Of a stretch of DNA of 64,000 nucleotides, positions 7,116-15,685 are shown piece after piece. The notes beneath the pieces are model-generated. The model saw only the letters and a program-made list of their open reading frames with translations, did no database searches and was not told the DNA's origin. The stretch covers positions 1,488,001-1,552,000 of the forward strand of contig CAVUWY010000002.1 of assembly GCA_963745405.1 (NCBI GenBank). The letters are read 5' to 3'. Each line of letters opens with the position of its first letter. Positions within the stretch are counted from its first letter, which is position 1. The position numbers and the translations under genes are program-made. This DNA is from C-114 sp963745405 (GTDB lineage Bacteria; Chloroflexota; Limnocylindria; Limnocylindrales; CSP1-4).

Positions 7116-9959
7116 GTGTGCCCCCAGGAGAGGACCGACCACGGCCGCGAGTTCCCGGCAGTGGCCGCCGAGCCGCCCGGTCCGGGCATCGCCCGGGCCC
7201 GCGACCCGCTCGCGTTCGAGGTGCGCCTCCTCGGCGCGCTGCTCGGCCAGGTGATCGCCGAGCAGGCCGGCCCCGACCTGTTCGATCTCGTCGAGGGCAT
7301 CCGCCGCCAGGTCATCGCGACACGCGGCGGCGGCACCGAGGTGGCCGGCGACCGTGTAGCTGCCCGGGAGCGGGCCCTGACCGAGATCGCCGAGCGCATC
7401 GCGGCCCTCGATCCGCCGCGCCTCGAGGCGGTTGCCCGTTCGTTCAGCCTCTACTTCCAGCTCGTCAACCTCGCCGAAGAACGCGACCAGGCACGGACGG
7501 TGCGACCGACCTTGCCGTCCATCGAGGAGGCACTGGCGGCGCGATCCGCGGCCGAGGAGCCGCTCCGCGACCTCCTCATCGATCCGGTCCTGACGGCTCA
7601 CCCGACCGAGGCCCGCCGGCGGACGCTGCTCGTCGCCCTCCGCCGGGTCGGCCGCCTGCTCGAGCGACTCGACGATCCGCGCCTCGGCGCCGACGAGGAC
7701 ACCGACATCCGGCGGCGGCTTCGGGAGGAGATCACGATCCTGTGGCGGACCGCCGAGGTCCGCGCCGCGCCGCCGACGCCGTTCGACGAGGTCCGGGCCG
7801 GCCTGACCTTCTTCGACGAGTCGATCTTCGTCGCCATCCCGCGCCTCTACCGGGCGGTGGACGGCGCGCTCGATGGACGACCGCCCACCAGGGCGCCCGG
7901 GCTCGCGGCCGATGCCGGCCGGACGGGGACCCGGCCGCCACTCGTCTCGGCCTTCGTCCGCTTCGGCTCGTGGATCGGCGGGGACCGGGACGGCAATCCG
8001 ACGGTGACCGCCGACGCGACGCTCCACGCCATCCGCATCCACGCCGACCACGTCCTCCGCGGCTACGAGGCGGTCACGTCCCGCCTCATGCAGACGATCT
8101 CGGTCGCCGTGCCCGTCGACCGGGTGGCCGGGCCGTTGACGAGCGCGCTGTTGCGTGACGCCGAGGAGATCCCGGAGACGGCCCGGCAGCTCTCCCGCCG
8201 GTTCCCCAACGAGCCGTACCGGCAGCGCTTCGGCGGGATGGCCGAGCGGCTGCGGCGGACGCGGGTCGCGCTGACCGGGCAGCCGGGACCCGGCGCCGGT
8301 CGCTATCCGGATGCAGCGGCGTTCGATGCCGAGCTGGCCGTGGTCCAGGAGTCGCTCGCCCAGGACGGACTTGCCCGGGTCGCCTGGGGTGAGGTGGCCG
8401 ACCTGCGCTGGCAGGTCGCGACGTTCGGCTTCCACCTCGCCGGCCTCGAGGTCCGCCAGCACTCGGCCGTCCATCGGGCTGCGCTCGCCGCGCTCCGCGA
8501 CGGGCGGCCCGCCTCCACCCCGCTGTCGGAAGGCGTGACGCTGGCCGAGGTGATCGCGACGCTTCGGGCGATGGGCCGGATCCAGGCTCGTCACGGCACC
8601 GACGCCTGCTGTCGATACGTCGTCTCATTCACGGCCGACGTCGACGACGTCGAGGCCGTCCTCGAACTGGCGACCCTGGCCGGCGATCCGGCGACTTTCG
8701 CCGGCGACCCGGCGCTCGCCGACCTGCCGGCGGTCTCGCCGCATCTCGACGTGGTGCCCCTCCTCGAGACGGCGGCCGCCCTCGACGCGGCCGAGGAGTT
8801 CCTCGATCGACTCCTCGGGACGCCGGCGTACCGGGCCCACCTCGTCGACCGCGGTGACGTCCAGGAGGTGATGCTCGGCTACTCCGATTCCTCCAAGGAG
8901 TCCGGCTTCGTCGCCTCGAACTGGCTGCTCCACCGCGCCCAGGAGGGCCTTGTCCGGGGGGCGGCCCGCCACGGCGTCCGGCTCATCCTCTTCCACGGCC
9001 GCGGCGGCTCGATCGGTCGCGGCGGCGGGCCGGCCAATCGGGCCATCCTCGCCCAGGCCGCCGGCTCCGTGGCAGGGCGGCTCAAGTTCACCGAACAGGG
9101 CGAGGTCATCGCCGCCCACTACGCCAATCCCGAGCTCGCCCGCCGCCACCTCGAGCAGGTGACCGCCGCGACCCTGCTCGCCTCCGGCTCGGACCACGAG
9201 GCGGCCGTCGACCGTGCGGCCGCCGAAGGGACGCCGATCCTCGAGGATCTGGCGGCCCGGTCCCGCGAGGCGTACCGGGCCTTCATCGACCTGCCCGGCT
9301 TCTTCGATGTCTTCCTGGCCGTCACCCCGATGGCCCAGATCGCCGACCTTGCCCTCGGCTCCCGTCCCGCCTCCCGACCGCGTTCGCGAGAGGTCGGCCA
9401 GCCGGCCGGCCGGCCGGTGGCGGACCTCGACAGCCTGCGGGCGATCCCCTGGGTCTTCGCCTGGTCCCAGTCTCGAGCCAACGTGCCCGGCTGGTACGGC
9501 ATCGGGTCGGCTCTCGAGGGGCACCTGGCGACGGCGGGCCGATCCGCCGCGGCACGGCTCCGGGCGCTCCACCGATCCTGGCCGTTCTTCGCCTCCCTCA
9601 TCGACACGGCCGAGCTGGCCCTCGCCCGGACCGACCTCACGACGTTCCGCCGCTATCTCCTGCTCGCGCCCGGGCCCGATGCCGCCAGGATCGCCGCGGC
9701 GATCGAGGCCGAGTTCGAGCGATCGGTCCGTCTCGTCACGGCCGTGGCCGGCCGGGACCGGCTGCTGGCCGACGACCCGGCGCTCGTCCGCTCACTCGAC
9801 CTTCGGGCGCCGTACGTCGACGCGCTGTCGGCCGTACAGGCCGATGCGCTGGGCCGGTTGCGTCGGGCAGGACCCGACGATCCGGACACGCCCCGCCTCA
9901 AGCGGATCGTCGGTGAGACGCTGGGCGGGATCGCCGCCGGCCTGCAGACGACCGGCTGA
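7116..9959 (+). CDS. ppc: Phosphoenolpyruvate carboxylase
   Basis: Carboxylates PEP to oxaloacetate to refill the citric acid cycle. The 947-residue protein has all hallmark motifs: LTAHPTEA with catalytic His162, GGDRDGNP (about 288-295), MLGYSDSSKESG, FHGRGGSIGRGGGP with His627, and LRAIPWVFAWSQSR. It ends in GLQTTG rather than the usual NTG. GTG 7116 is chosen because GAGGA lies 9 nt upstream; the open frame continues upstream into mmuM without homology. The stop overlaps the next start (TGATG). Confidence 0.95.
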   Translation: MCPQERTDHGREFPAVAAEPPGPGIARARDPLAFEVRLLGALLGQVIAEQAGPDLFDLVEGIRRQVIATRGGGTEVAGDRVAARERALTEIAERIAALDPPRLEAVARSFSLYFQLVNLAEERDQARTVRPTLPSIEEALAARSAAEEPLRDLLIDPVLTAHPTEARRRTLLVALRRVGRLLERLDDPRLGADEDTDIRRRLREEITILWRTAEVRAAPPTPFDEVRAGLTFFDESIFVAIPRLYRAVDGALDGRPPTRAPGLAADAGRTGTRPPLVSAFVRFGSWIGGDRDGNPTVTADATLHAIRIHADHVLRGYEAVTSRLMQTISVAVPVDRVAGPLTSALLRDAEEIPETARQLSRRFPNEPYRQRFGGMAERLRRTRVALTGQPGPGAGRYPDAAAFDAELAVVQESLAQDGLARVAWGEVADLRWQVATFGFHLAGLEVRQHSAVHRAALAALRDGRPASTPLSEGVTLAEVIATLRAMGRIQARHGTDACCRYVVSFTADVDDVEAVLELATLAGDPATFAGDPALADLPAVSPHLDVVPLLETAAALDAAEEFLDRLLGTPAYRAHLVDRGDVQEVMLGYSDSSKESGFVASNWLLHRAQEGLVRGAARHGVRLILFHGRGGSIGRGGGPANRAILAQAAGSVAGRLKFTEQGEVIAAHYANPELARRHLEQVTAATLLASGSDHEAAVDRAAAEGTPILEDLAARSREAYRAFIDLPGFFDVFLAVTPMAQIADLALGSRPASRPRSREVGQPAGRPVADLDSLRAIPWVFAWSQSRANVPGWYGIGSALEGHLATAGRSAAARLRALHRSWPFFASLIDTAELALARTDLTTFRRYLLLAPGPDAARIAAAIEAEFERSVRLVTAVAGRDRLLADDPALVRSLDLRAPYVDALSAVQADALGRLRRAGPDDPDTPRLKRIVGETLGGIAAGLQTTG

Positions 9960-10843
9960 TGGCGGGTACGGGCGGATCCGGGTCGACGGTAGTCCTCGAA
10001 GGCGGCGACGACCGCCTGACCGTCGATGTCGAGGCCGGCGGACGGCTGGCCTCGCTCCTCGTCGGCGGCCGCGAGCGGCTCCTCGCCCCTCCCTCATCCG
10101 TCGATCGTGGCACGCGCTGGGGATCATTCCTCATGGCACCGTGGCCGGGTCGCATCGCCGCTGCCCGGATCGCGTGGGATGGCTCGACCCATCCGTTGAG
10201 CGCCAATGACGGGCCCAACGCGATCCACGGGCTCGTCTTCGATCGGCCGTGGCGGGTCACCTCGTCGGAGGCGGGATCGGTGAGCCTCGAGGTGGGTCTT
10301 GGTCCACTCGGCTGGCCCTTCGGCGGCGTCGTCCGCCAGACGATCCGCCTCGGGGCCGGGTCGCTCGAGTTGGCCGCCGAGGTCGCCGCGGATGAGATGT
10401 CGATGCCCGCCGGACTCGGCTGGCACCCCTGGTTCCGGCGGCCCGATGAGGGCGACATGACGGTCCGGGTCGACGCCGCCGCCACGCTCGATGCCGGGCC
10501 CGACCTCATCCCCACCGGTCGCCTCGTGCCGGTCGACGGGGATACGGATCTCCGGACCGGGCCCGCGCTCGGCGAGCGCCGCCTCGACCATGTCTACCCG
10601 GCGGTCGGCTCGCCGGTCGTCGTGACGTGGCCCGACCTCGTCCTGACGATGGTGTCCTCCCCGGCGGTCGGCACCTTCGTCGTCCACACCCCCCCGGCCG
10701 GCGTCTGCGTCGAACCCCAGACCGAGTGGCCGGACGCGATCGCACTAGCCGGCCGCGGTGTCACCGGGACCGGTCTCGTCACCCTCGCTCCCGGCGACAT
10801 CCTGCGGGCGACGACGACGTGGAGCTGGGCCGACCCGGCCTGA
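9959..10843 (+). CDS. Aldose 1-epimerase family protein
   Basis: Galactose-mutarotase-fold protein of 294 residues that likely interconverts sugar anomers. It has the family pattern FLMAPWPGRIAAARI, the NAIHG motif with its conserved His (about 82-86) and GLGWHPWFRRP with the second His region. Its ATG overlaps the ppc stop, so it is translated from the same message. The substrate cannot be read from the sequence. Confidence 0.82.
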   Translation: MAGTGGSGSTVVLEGGDDRLTVDVEAGGRLASLLVGGRERLLAPPSSVDRGTRWGSFLMAPWPGRIAAARIAWDGSTHPLSANDGPNAIHGLVFDRPWRVTSSEAGSVSLEVGLGPLGWPFGGVVRQTIRLGAGSLELAAEVAADEMSMPAGLGWHPWFRRPDEGDMTVRVDAAATLDAGPDLIPTGRLVPVDGDTDLRTGPALGERRLDHVYPAVGSPVVVTWPDLVLTMVSSPAVGTFVVHTPPAGVCVEPQTEWPDAIALAGRGVTGTGLVTLAPGDILRATTTWSWADPA

Positions 10844-11004
10844 TCCGGCGTCGTAATCCCGACGAAAGGTCGCGGTGGAAGACTCCATATCGCGCACCGA
10901 ACGCGCAAGTCGCCGGTTCCTCCTCGGCGACGTCATAGCGGGGCCGACGGCTCCTCCCTTCCGTCGGCCTCGCACTCACCTCGACCCTGGAAGGACCGAT
11001 CCGG

Positions 11005-12063
11005 ATGGCTCCCGACACAGCAGATCCCTTCGGGTCCGGGGACGCTCCGGCGCAGCCGGACCCCTGGCCGACGACCCAGTCGATGCCGCAGGCGAACCCG
11101 CAGCCGCAGGCGGGCCCACAGCCGGAGGCGAACCCACGACCCCAGTCCGCATCGCGGGCGCCGTACACATCCTCCCCGCCTGTCTGGCAGTCCCCGCCGA
11201 CGACGGACCCATCTCCTCCGTGGGCCGCGCCGTCCTCTGCATCCGCCCCTGATCCGGAACCCGGCAAGCGGCGCACGGCGGGACACGGACTCGGCCTCGT
11301 CGCCGTCGCGGCAGTGCTCGCCGGGACGGTCGCGTCGGCCGGGACCTACGGGCTCTTCGTCGCGTCGGGAGCCCTCACCCGGACCGCGACCTCCTCCCCC
11401 GCGGCGGCGAGCCTCACCGGAGCGGTCGTAACGAACGGGACCGTGGAAGACGCGTCTGCGGCGATCGAGTCCGCGGCCGCGACGGTCGGACCGGCCGTCG
11501 TCACCATCGAGACGACCTCCCAGGGCGGCGGACGCTTCGGCGGGACAGCCGAGGGCGTCGGCTCCGGGGTGATCGTCGATGCCGCCGGCTGGATCGTCAC
11601 CAACAACCACGTCATCGCCGGCGCGACCGACATCACGGTGACCCTGGCCGACGGCCGCACCTTCAGCGGGACCGTCGCGACCACCGACACCGCCAACGAC
11701 CTCGCGATCGTCAAGATCGCGGCGAGCGGCCTCCCGACCGCCACGCTGGGCGACTCGAGCGCGCTCAAGCCGGGGCAGCTCGCGGTCGCGATCGGCAGTC
11801 CGCTCGGGTCGTATCCGGGCACGGTGACGAGCGGGATCGTGTCGGCCCTCGGGCGCACCATCACCGTCGAGGACGAGACGCTCACCGGTCTCATCCAGAC
11901 CGACGCGGCCATCAACCCCGGCAACAGCGGCGGACCGCTGATCGACGCCGGCGGGCACGTGATCGGCATCGATACCGCCGAAGCGGGCACCGCCCAGGGC
12001 ATCGGCTTCGCGATCCCGATCGACACGGCCAAGGCATTGATCCGGCAGGCGATCGGCGCCTGA
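11005..12063 (+). CDS. Membrane-anchored trypsin-like serine protease (HtrA/DegP type, no PDZ)
   Basis: S1C-family protease of 352 residues. A proline/glutamine-rich cytoplasmic tail (1-85) precedes one membrane helix (about 92-115) and a serine protease domain. The triad is visible: His in VTNNHVIAG, Asp in ANDLAIVKI and Ser in GNSGGPL. The protein ends right after the protease domain (ALIRQAIGA), so the C-terminal PDZ domain of most HtrA proteins is absent. It probably handles misfolded envelope proteins. ATG 11005 has a GGAAGGA site upstream. Confidence 0.88.
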   Translation: MAPDTADPFGSGDAPAQPDPWPTTQSMPQANPQPQAGPQPEANPRPQSASRAPYTSSPPVWQSPPTTDPSPPWAAPSSASAPDPEPGKRRTAGHGLGLVAVAAVLAGTVASAGTYGLFVASGALTRTATSSPAAASLTGAVVTNGTVEDASAAIESAAATVGPAVVTIETTSQGGGRFGGTAEGVGSGVIVDAAGWIVTNNHVIAGATDITVTLADGRTFSGTVATTDTANDLAIVKIAASGLPTATLGDSSALKPGQLAVAIGSPLGSYPGTVTSGIVSALGRTITVEDETLTGLIQTDAAINPGNSGGPLIDAGGHVIGIDTAEAGTAQGIGFAIPIDTAKALIRQAIGA

Positions 12064-12118
12064 GACCGCGGTACTCTCGCCGCGTACCGGCGGTCGACCG
12101 GTCGTGGAGGATCTCGCC

Positions 12119-12547
12119 ATGGCCTCTGCCTTCCCGACGACCGGGATGGAGCTCACCCATCTGCTCGTCGTCGCCGACCTCGAGCGGTCGAGGTCCTTCT
12201 ATCGCGACGTCCTCGGGGCGACCGTCTACCGCGAGTACGGCGGCAGCTCGTGCGTGCTCCGCTTCCTCGACACCTGGCTGCTTCTCGTCATCGGCGGCGG
12301 CCCGACGACGGACAAGCCGTCGGTCACCTTCGCGGCGCCGGTCGACCCGGACCGGGTGAGCCACGAGATGACGATCCGGGTCCCCGACTGCCGGGGCGCG
12401 ATGGCGACGCTCCAGGGGCGCGGAGCGACGTTCCTCGCCCCGGCGAGCGAGTCGGCCTGGGAGATCCGGGCGTTCTTCCGCGACCCCGACGGCCATCTCA
12501 TCGAGATCAGCGAATTGAAGGCGCCCGCGACCCCGGCGCCGGACTGA
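12119..12547 (+). CDS. VOC (glyoxalase/bleomycin-resistance-like) family protein
   Basis: Small metal-binding-fold protein of 142 residues. It begins THLLVVADLERSRSFYRDVLGA, the standard start of a beta-alpha-beta-beta-beta module, and ends AFFRDPDGHLIEISEL with a likely metal-ligand Glu. Only one pair of modules is present, so it would act as a dimer. ATG 12119 has GGAGG eight bases upstream; TACTCT at about 12072 may be the -10 box. Substrate unknown. Confidence 0.82.
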   Translation: MASAFPTTGMELTHLLVVADLERSRSFYRDVLGATVYREYGGSSCVLRFLDTWLLLVIGGGPTTDKPSVTFAAPVDPDRVSHEMTIRVPDCRGAMATLQGRGATFLAPASESAWEIRAFFRDPDGHLIEISELKAPATPAPD

Positions 12548-12662
12548 GCGCCACCGACCGACCGCCGAGGCGACCGCCGACCGAGTGACCATCCGGCCAG
12601 CCGTTCGGGGGGTCGGCTCAGGCACATCTCAGCCACTTCGCCGATACTTGCCGGCGGACTCG

Positions 12663-13892
12663 ATGTCGCGCGAACCATCCGCGACCGAACGTCGTCGGAG
12701 TCGCCCATTGACCGGTGATAGCGGACCGAAGTCTGCCGCGCCCCAGAGATCCGCCCCATCCCAGAAATCCGTCCCGCCCCGGCGGACCCCGCCCCCGGCC
12801 GGGCCGGCCCCGATGCCGCGCGGTCTCGTCGCGCTCGCCATCCTCAGCCTGGCCGCCATCGCCATCTCGGTGATCGCGATCTTCGTGACCGTGACGCGAC
12901 CCAGCTCGACCGCCGACGAATGCCGGACGCTCGCCTGGGACGCCCTGCCCGACCCGGGCGGGCTGCCCGCCGGCTGGTCGTTGACGGCGACGAACTTCTA
13001 CGTCGGCGGCGTCGGCACCTCGCTCGTCGGTGTGGCACCGTCCGACGGCTCGAGCGGGGCGCCGACCGTCTACCTCCAGGTGACGTGCTACGGCAGCGAC
13101 AGCCACCTGGCCATGACTCGCTCGCACGACTCGGCGATCGCCGCCGGCGGCAAGGACGTCACGTTCAGCGATCTGGGCGACGAATTGTTCGCGACGACGG
13201 ACGCGGCGTCGTCGGGGACCGCCGTCTACATCAGGCAGGGTCCGCTCGTGGCGACGCTCGCCGCCCAGGGTGATGTCGACCAGGGCGACCTGGAGCAGGC
13301 AGCGTCGGCCGTCGCCGACGGCATGGCCGGGGCCGGCTCGATCGCCGCGGGCCCCGGTGCCACTCCGGGGGCGTCCATGGCGGCCGTCGAGCCGACCGAC
13401 TCGTCGGGTGCCGCGCCGTCGGCGAGCGACGTCCCGAGCCACGTCGCGCCCGACCTCGAGGCGATGCTCCCCAAGACCATCGCCGGTGCGGCCATGTCGA
13501 CCCAGAGCACATCCGGCACGGCGGGTCTCGCCGACGACCAGACGAGCCAATCGCTCGTCTCCTCGCTGGCCAAGCTCGGCAAGAAGCCGTCGGACCTCGA
13601 CATCGCCGAGGCCTACGATCCCGACAACAACGTCGACGCCCAGGTCATCGCCTTCCGGGCGAACGGGGTGAAGGCGTCGGCGCTCGGGCAGGCCGTCCTC
13701 GACAGCTTCCTGGCCGACGGTGCGTCCGGGGTGGTCACATCCAAGAAGACCATCTCGGGCAAACCGGTCACCCAGGTCGACTACGGCGACGGTGGATCGT
13801 TCGACTATCTGTACGAGAAGGGAGACGTCGTCTTCGACGTCTCGACCTCCGATCCGGCCATCGCTGCGGAGACGCTCAAGGCCCTGCCCTGA
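12663..13892 (+). CDS. Unknown single-pass membrane protein
   Basis: No family recognised. From ATG 12663 the product is 409 residues: a basic, proline-rich cytoplasmic segment (1-50), one membrane helix (LVALAILSLAAIAISVIAIF), then an extracellular part with two similar halves separated by a Ser/Ala linker. The C-terminal half ends with a YGDGGSFDYLYEKGDVVFDV stretch followed by a short helix. The open frame reaches back to GTG 12585; the start is uncertain as neither site has a strong ribosome-binding site. Confidence 0.6.
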   Translation: MSREPSATERRRSRPLTGDSGPKSAAPQRSAPSQKSVPPRRTPPPAGPAPMPRGLVALAILSLAAIAISVIAIFVTVTRPSSTADECRTLAWDALPDPGGLPAGWSLTATNFYVGGVGTSLVGVAPSDGSSGAPTVYLQVTCYGSDSHLAMTRSHDSAIAAGGKDVTFSDLGDELFATTDAASSGTAVYIRQGPLVATLAAQGDVDQGDLEQAASAVADGMAGAGSIAAGPGATPGASMAAVEPTDSSGAAPSASDVPSHVAPDLEAMLPKTIAGAAMSTQSTSGTAGLADDQTSQSLVSSLAKLGKKPSDLDIAEAYDPDNNVDAQVIAFRANGVKASALGQAVLDSFLADGASGVVTSKKTISGKPVTQVDYGDGGSFDYLYEKGDVVFDVSTSDPAIAAETLKALP

Positions 13893-13931
13893 CCGGTCCC
13901 CTCGGTTCGTGGTGCGACGGGACACCGAAGG

Positions 13932-13962
13932 TTGAGACTTCTCAGGACGCCCGGGGTAGAGT
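13932..13962 (+). promoter_or_regulatory. Possible sigma-70-like promoter
   Basis: TTGAGA (13932-13937) and TAGAGT (13957-13962) with a 19-bp spacer, 76 bp before ATG 14039. The spacer is slightly long, so this is tentative. Confidence 0.35.
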
Positions 13963-14038
13963 GGCTTGACCATCGCCGAAAGCGCCTGTCCCTCGCCCCG
14001 GGGACGTCCCGTCCCTCCGGCGCCGGACCGAGGACCCG

Positions 14039-15076
14039 ATGACCGAACAGACTTCGTTCCAAGAGCGGCTCGGCCGCCGTCGCGTCGAGATCTTCCGGAT
14101 CGCCGTCCTGGCGGCCGCCTTCGTCGCCCTCGTCGTGAGCGCGGCGGTCACGGTCGGCGCCTCCCCGGCTGCGACCGACGGCTCGGCGGCCCAGTCGCCG
14201 GCCGGCTCTCCGGGCACCGCTCACGGCGGTGGCCGCGGCTTCTTCGGCGGATTCCGCTTGCCGTTCCCGTTCGCCGGACCCGGCGGCGGCGGCCCCGGAC
14301 CGTCGATCGGCGGAGGCCGCTTCGGTGGACCCGGTGGCATCCTCGGGCTCGGCGGGGTGACGATCACCAAGGTCGATGGGTCGTCGATCTCCCTCAAGAC
14401 CGATGACGGCTGGACGCGGACCATCACGGTCGGGTCGGACACCCAGATCACCAAGGGCACCGAGAAGGCCGCCCTGTCCGACCTCAGCGTCGGCGATCAG
14501 ATCCGATTCACCGAGAAGAAGGAGAGCGACGGCTCCTACACGATCACCCGGATAGCCATCATCGTGCCGCGGGTCGATGGGACCGTCTCCGCGACGAACG
14601 GATCGGGGTTCACCCTCAAGCAGGGTGACGGATCGACGAAGTCGGTCACGGTCTCGGACAGCACGAAGTACATGCTCGGTGCTTCGACCGGCTCGAAGTC
14701 CGACGTCACCGTCGGCTCGCGGGTCGACGTCCAGGGCACGCCCGGATCGGGTGACTCGTTCGCGGCCTCCGTTGTGACCGTCCAGCCGGCCTTCGTTGCG
14801 GGCACCGTCACGGCGACGACGAGCGACTCCATCACCGTCAAGAAGTTCGACGGCTCGAGCGCGACCGTCCACGTCGACTCGACGACGACGTTCCGCATCG
14901 GCGGCGTGACCTCGGCCAAGATCACGGACGTCAAGGTCGGCGATGTCGTGACCGCGACCGGTCGACTCGGCACCGACGGCACGCTCGATGCCCAGTCCGT
15001 CCTCGGCGGTTCGTTCCGCCGTCCCGACCACAAGACCGCGCCGGCGAGCCCGGGAGCCAGCCTGCCCTCGAGCTAA
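14039..15076 (+). CDS. Membrane-anchored protein with DUF5666-like repeats
   Basis: 345-residue protein with one N-terminal membrane helix (about 18-42), a Gly/Pro/Phe-rich linker (60-105) and three consecutive beta-barrel-like repeats (about 108-175, 178-250, 253-325). Each carries a VDG/ATN start, a TxITxG or DSTKY middle and a VGDxVxxTG ending, resembling DUF5666. Such domains are exposed and of unknown function. It has a GAGGAC site just before the ATG. A strong hairpin with a short T-run ends the transcript 5 bp after the stop. Confidence 0.7.
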   Translation: MTEQTSFQERLGRRRVEIFRIAVLAAAFVALVVSAAVTVGASPAATDGSAAQSPAGSPGTAHGGGRGFFGGFRLPFPFAGPGGGGPGPSIGGGRFGGPGGILGLGGVTITKVDGSSISLKTDDGWTRTITVGSDTQITKGTEKAALSDLSVGDQIRFTEKKESDGSYTITRIAIIVPRVDGTVSATNGSGFTLKQGDGSTKSVTVSDSTKYMLGASTGSKSDVTVGSRVDVQGTPGSGDSFAASVVTVQPAFVAGTVTATTSDSITVKKFDGSSATVHVDSTTTFRIGGVTSAKITDVKVGDVVTATGRLGTDGTLDAQSVLGGSFRRPDHKTAPASPGASLPSS

Positions 15077-15080
15077 GGCC

Positions 15081-15106
15081 GCGCCGCCCTCCGTCGGCGG
15101 CGCTTT
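15081..15106 (+). terminator. Intrinsic terminator overlapping the next promoter
   Basis: Perfect 8-bp stem GCGCCGCC / GGCGGCGC with a 7-nt loop followed by TTT. The T-run overlaps the -35 box of the MarR promoter. Confidence 0.7.
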
Positions 15107-15133
15107 GACATTGTTCGTGTCGCCACGTACTAT
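15105..15133 (+). promoter_or_regulatory. Consensus sigma-70 promoter of the MarR-ABC operon (leaderless)
   Basis: TTGACA (15105-15110), 17-bp spacer, TACTAT (15128-15133). The GTG start is at 15140, six bases after the -10 box, so the mRNA should begin at or within a base or two of the start codon. Confidence 0.75.
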
Positions 15134-15139
15134 CGGTGC

Positions 15140-15685
15140 GTGAGCAAAGCACCAACCGGTCCCGTCGTGGAGCCGTCGCGCGTGCCGCAGTCGCGGGCGG
15201 AGCCCCGCCAGCGGCCCGTTCCCGATGGAGATCGTATCGACGCCATCGTCGCCGACTTCGGCCGCTGCTTCGCCGGTCGGCCGCACGACCACGAGCCACC
15301 CTGGCTCGCCCGTGAGCTCACCGTCGGCCAGATCCGGCTGCTCGTCCGCCTGCATTCGACGGGCCCCCAGACCATGGGCCAGGTGGCCGACCTCCTCGGG
15401 GTGACCGTCGCCTCGGCGACCGGCGCGGTCGAGCGCATCGAGCGCCACGGCCTCGTCATCCGGGCCCACGGGACGGCCGATCGCCGGATCGTCGAGTGCC
15501 GCCTGACGCCCGCCGGCGAGCAGGTCACGGCCGACATCTCCGGCGTCCGGGCGAATGCCTGGCGGCGCCTCCTCGGCGCCTTCGACGACGCCGAGCTCGA
15601 CGAGTTCGCCCGCCTCGTCCACGTTCTGGCAGACCGGACGACGGGTGACAGCGCAACGGCCGTCGCCGCGGAGCCCGCCCGGTGA
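15140..15685 (+). CDS. MarR family transcriptional regulator
   Basis: 181-residue winged-helix repressor. The core reads LTVGQIRLLVRLHSTGPQTMGQVADLLGVTVASATGAVERIE, with the wing DRRIVECRLTPAGEQ. The 35-residue N-terminal extension is polar. Its stop overlaps the GTG start of the first ABC exporter gene (GTGA), so it is very likely the local repressor of this drug-type exporter. Translation probably starts from a leaderless message. Confidence 0.87.
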   Translation: MSKAPTGPVVEPSRVPQSRAEPRQRPVPDGDRIDAIVADFGRCFAGRPHDHEPPWLARELTVGQIRLLVRLHSTGPQTMGQVADLLGVTVASATGAVERIERHGLVIRAHGTADRRIVECRLTPAGEQVTADISGVRANAWRRLLGAFDDAELDEFARLVHVLADRTTGDSATAVAAEPAR

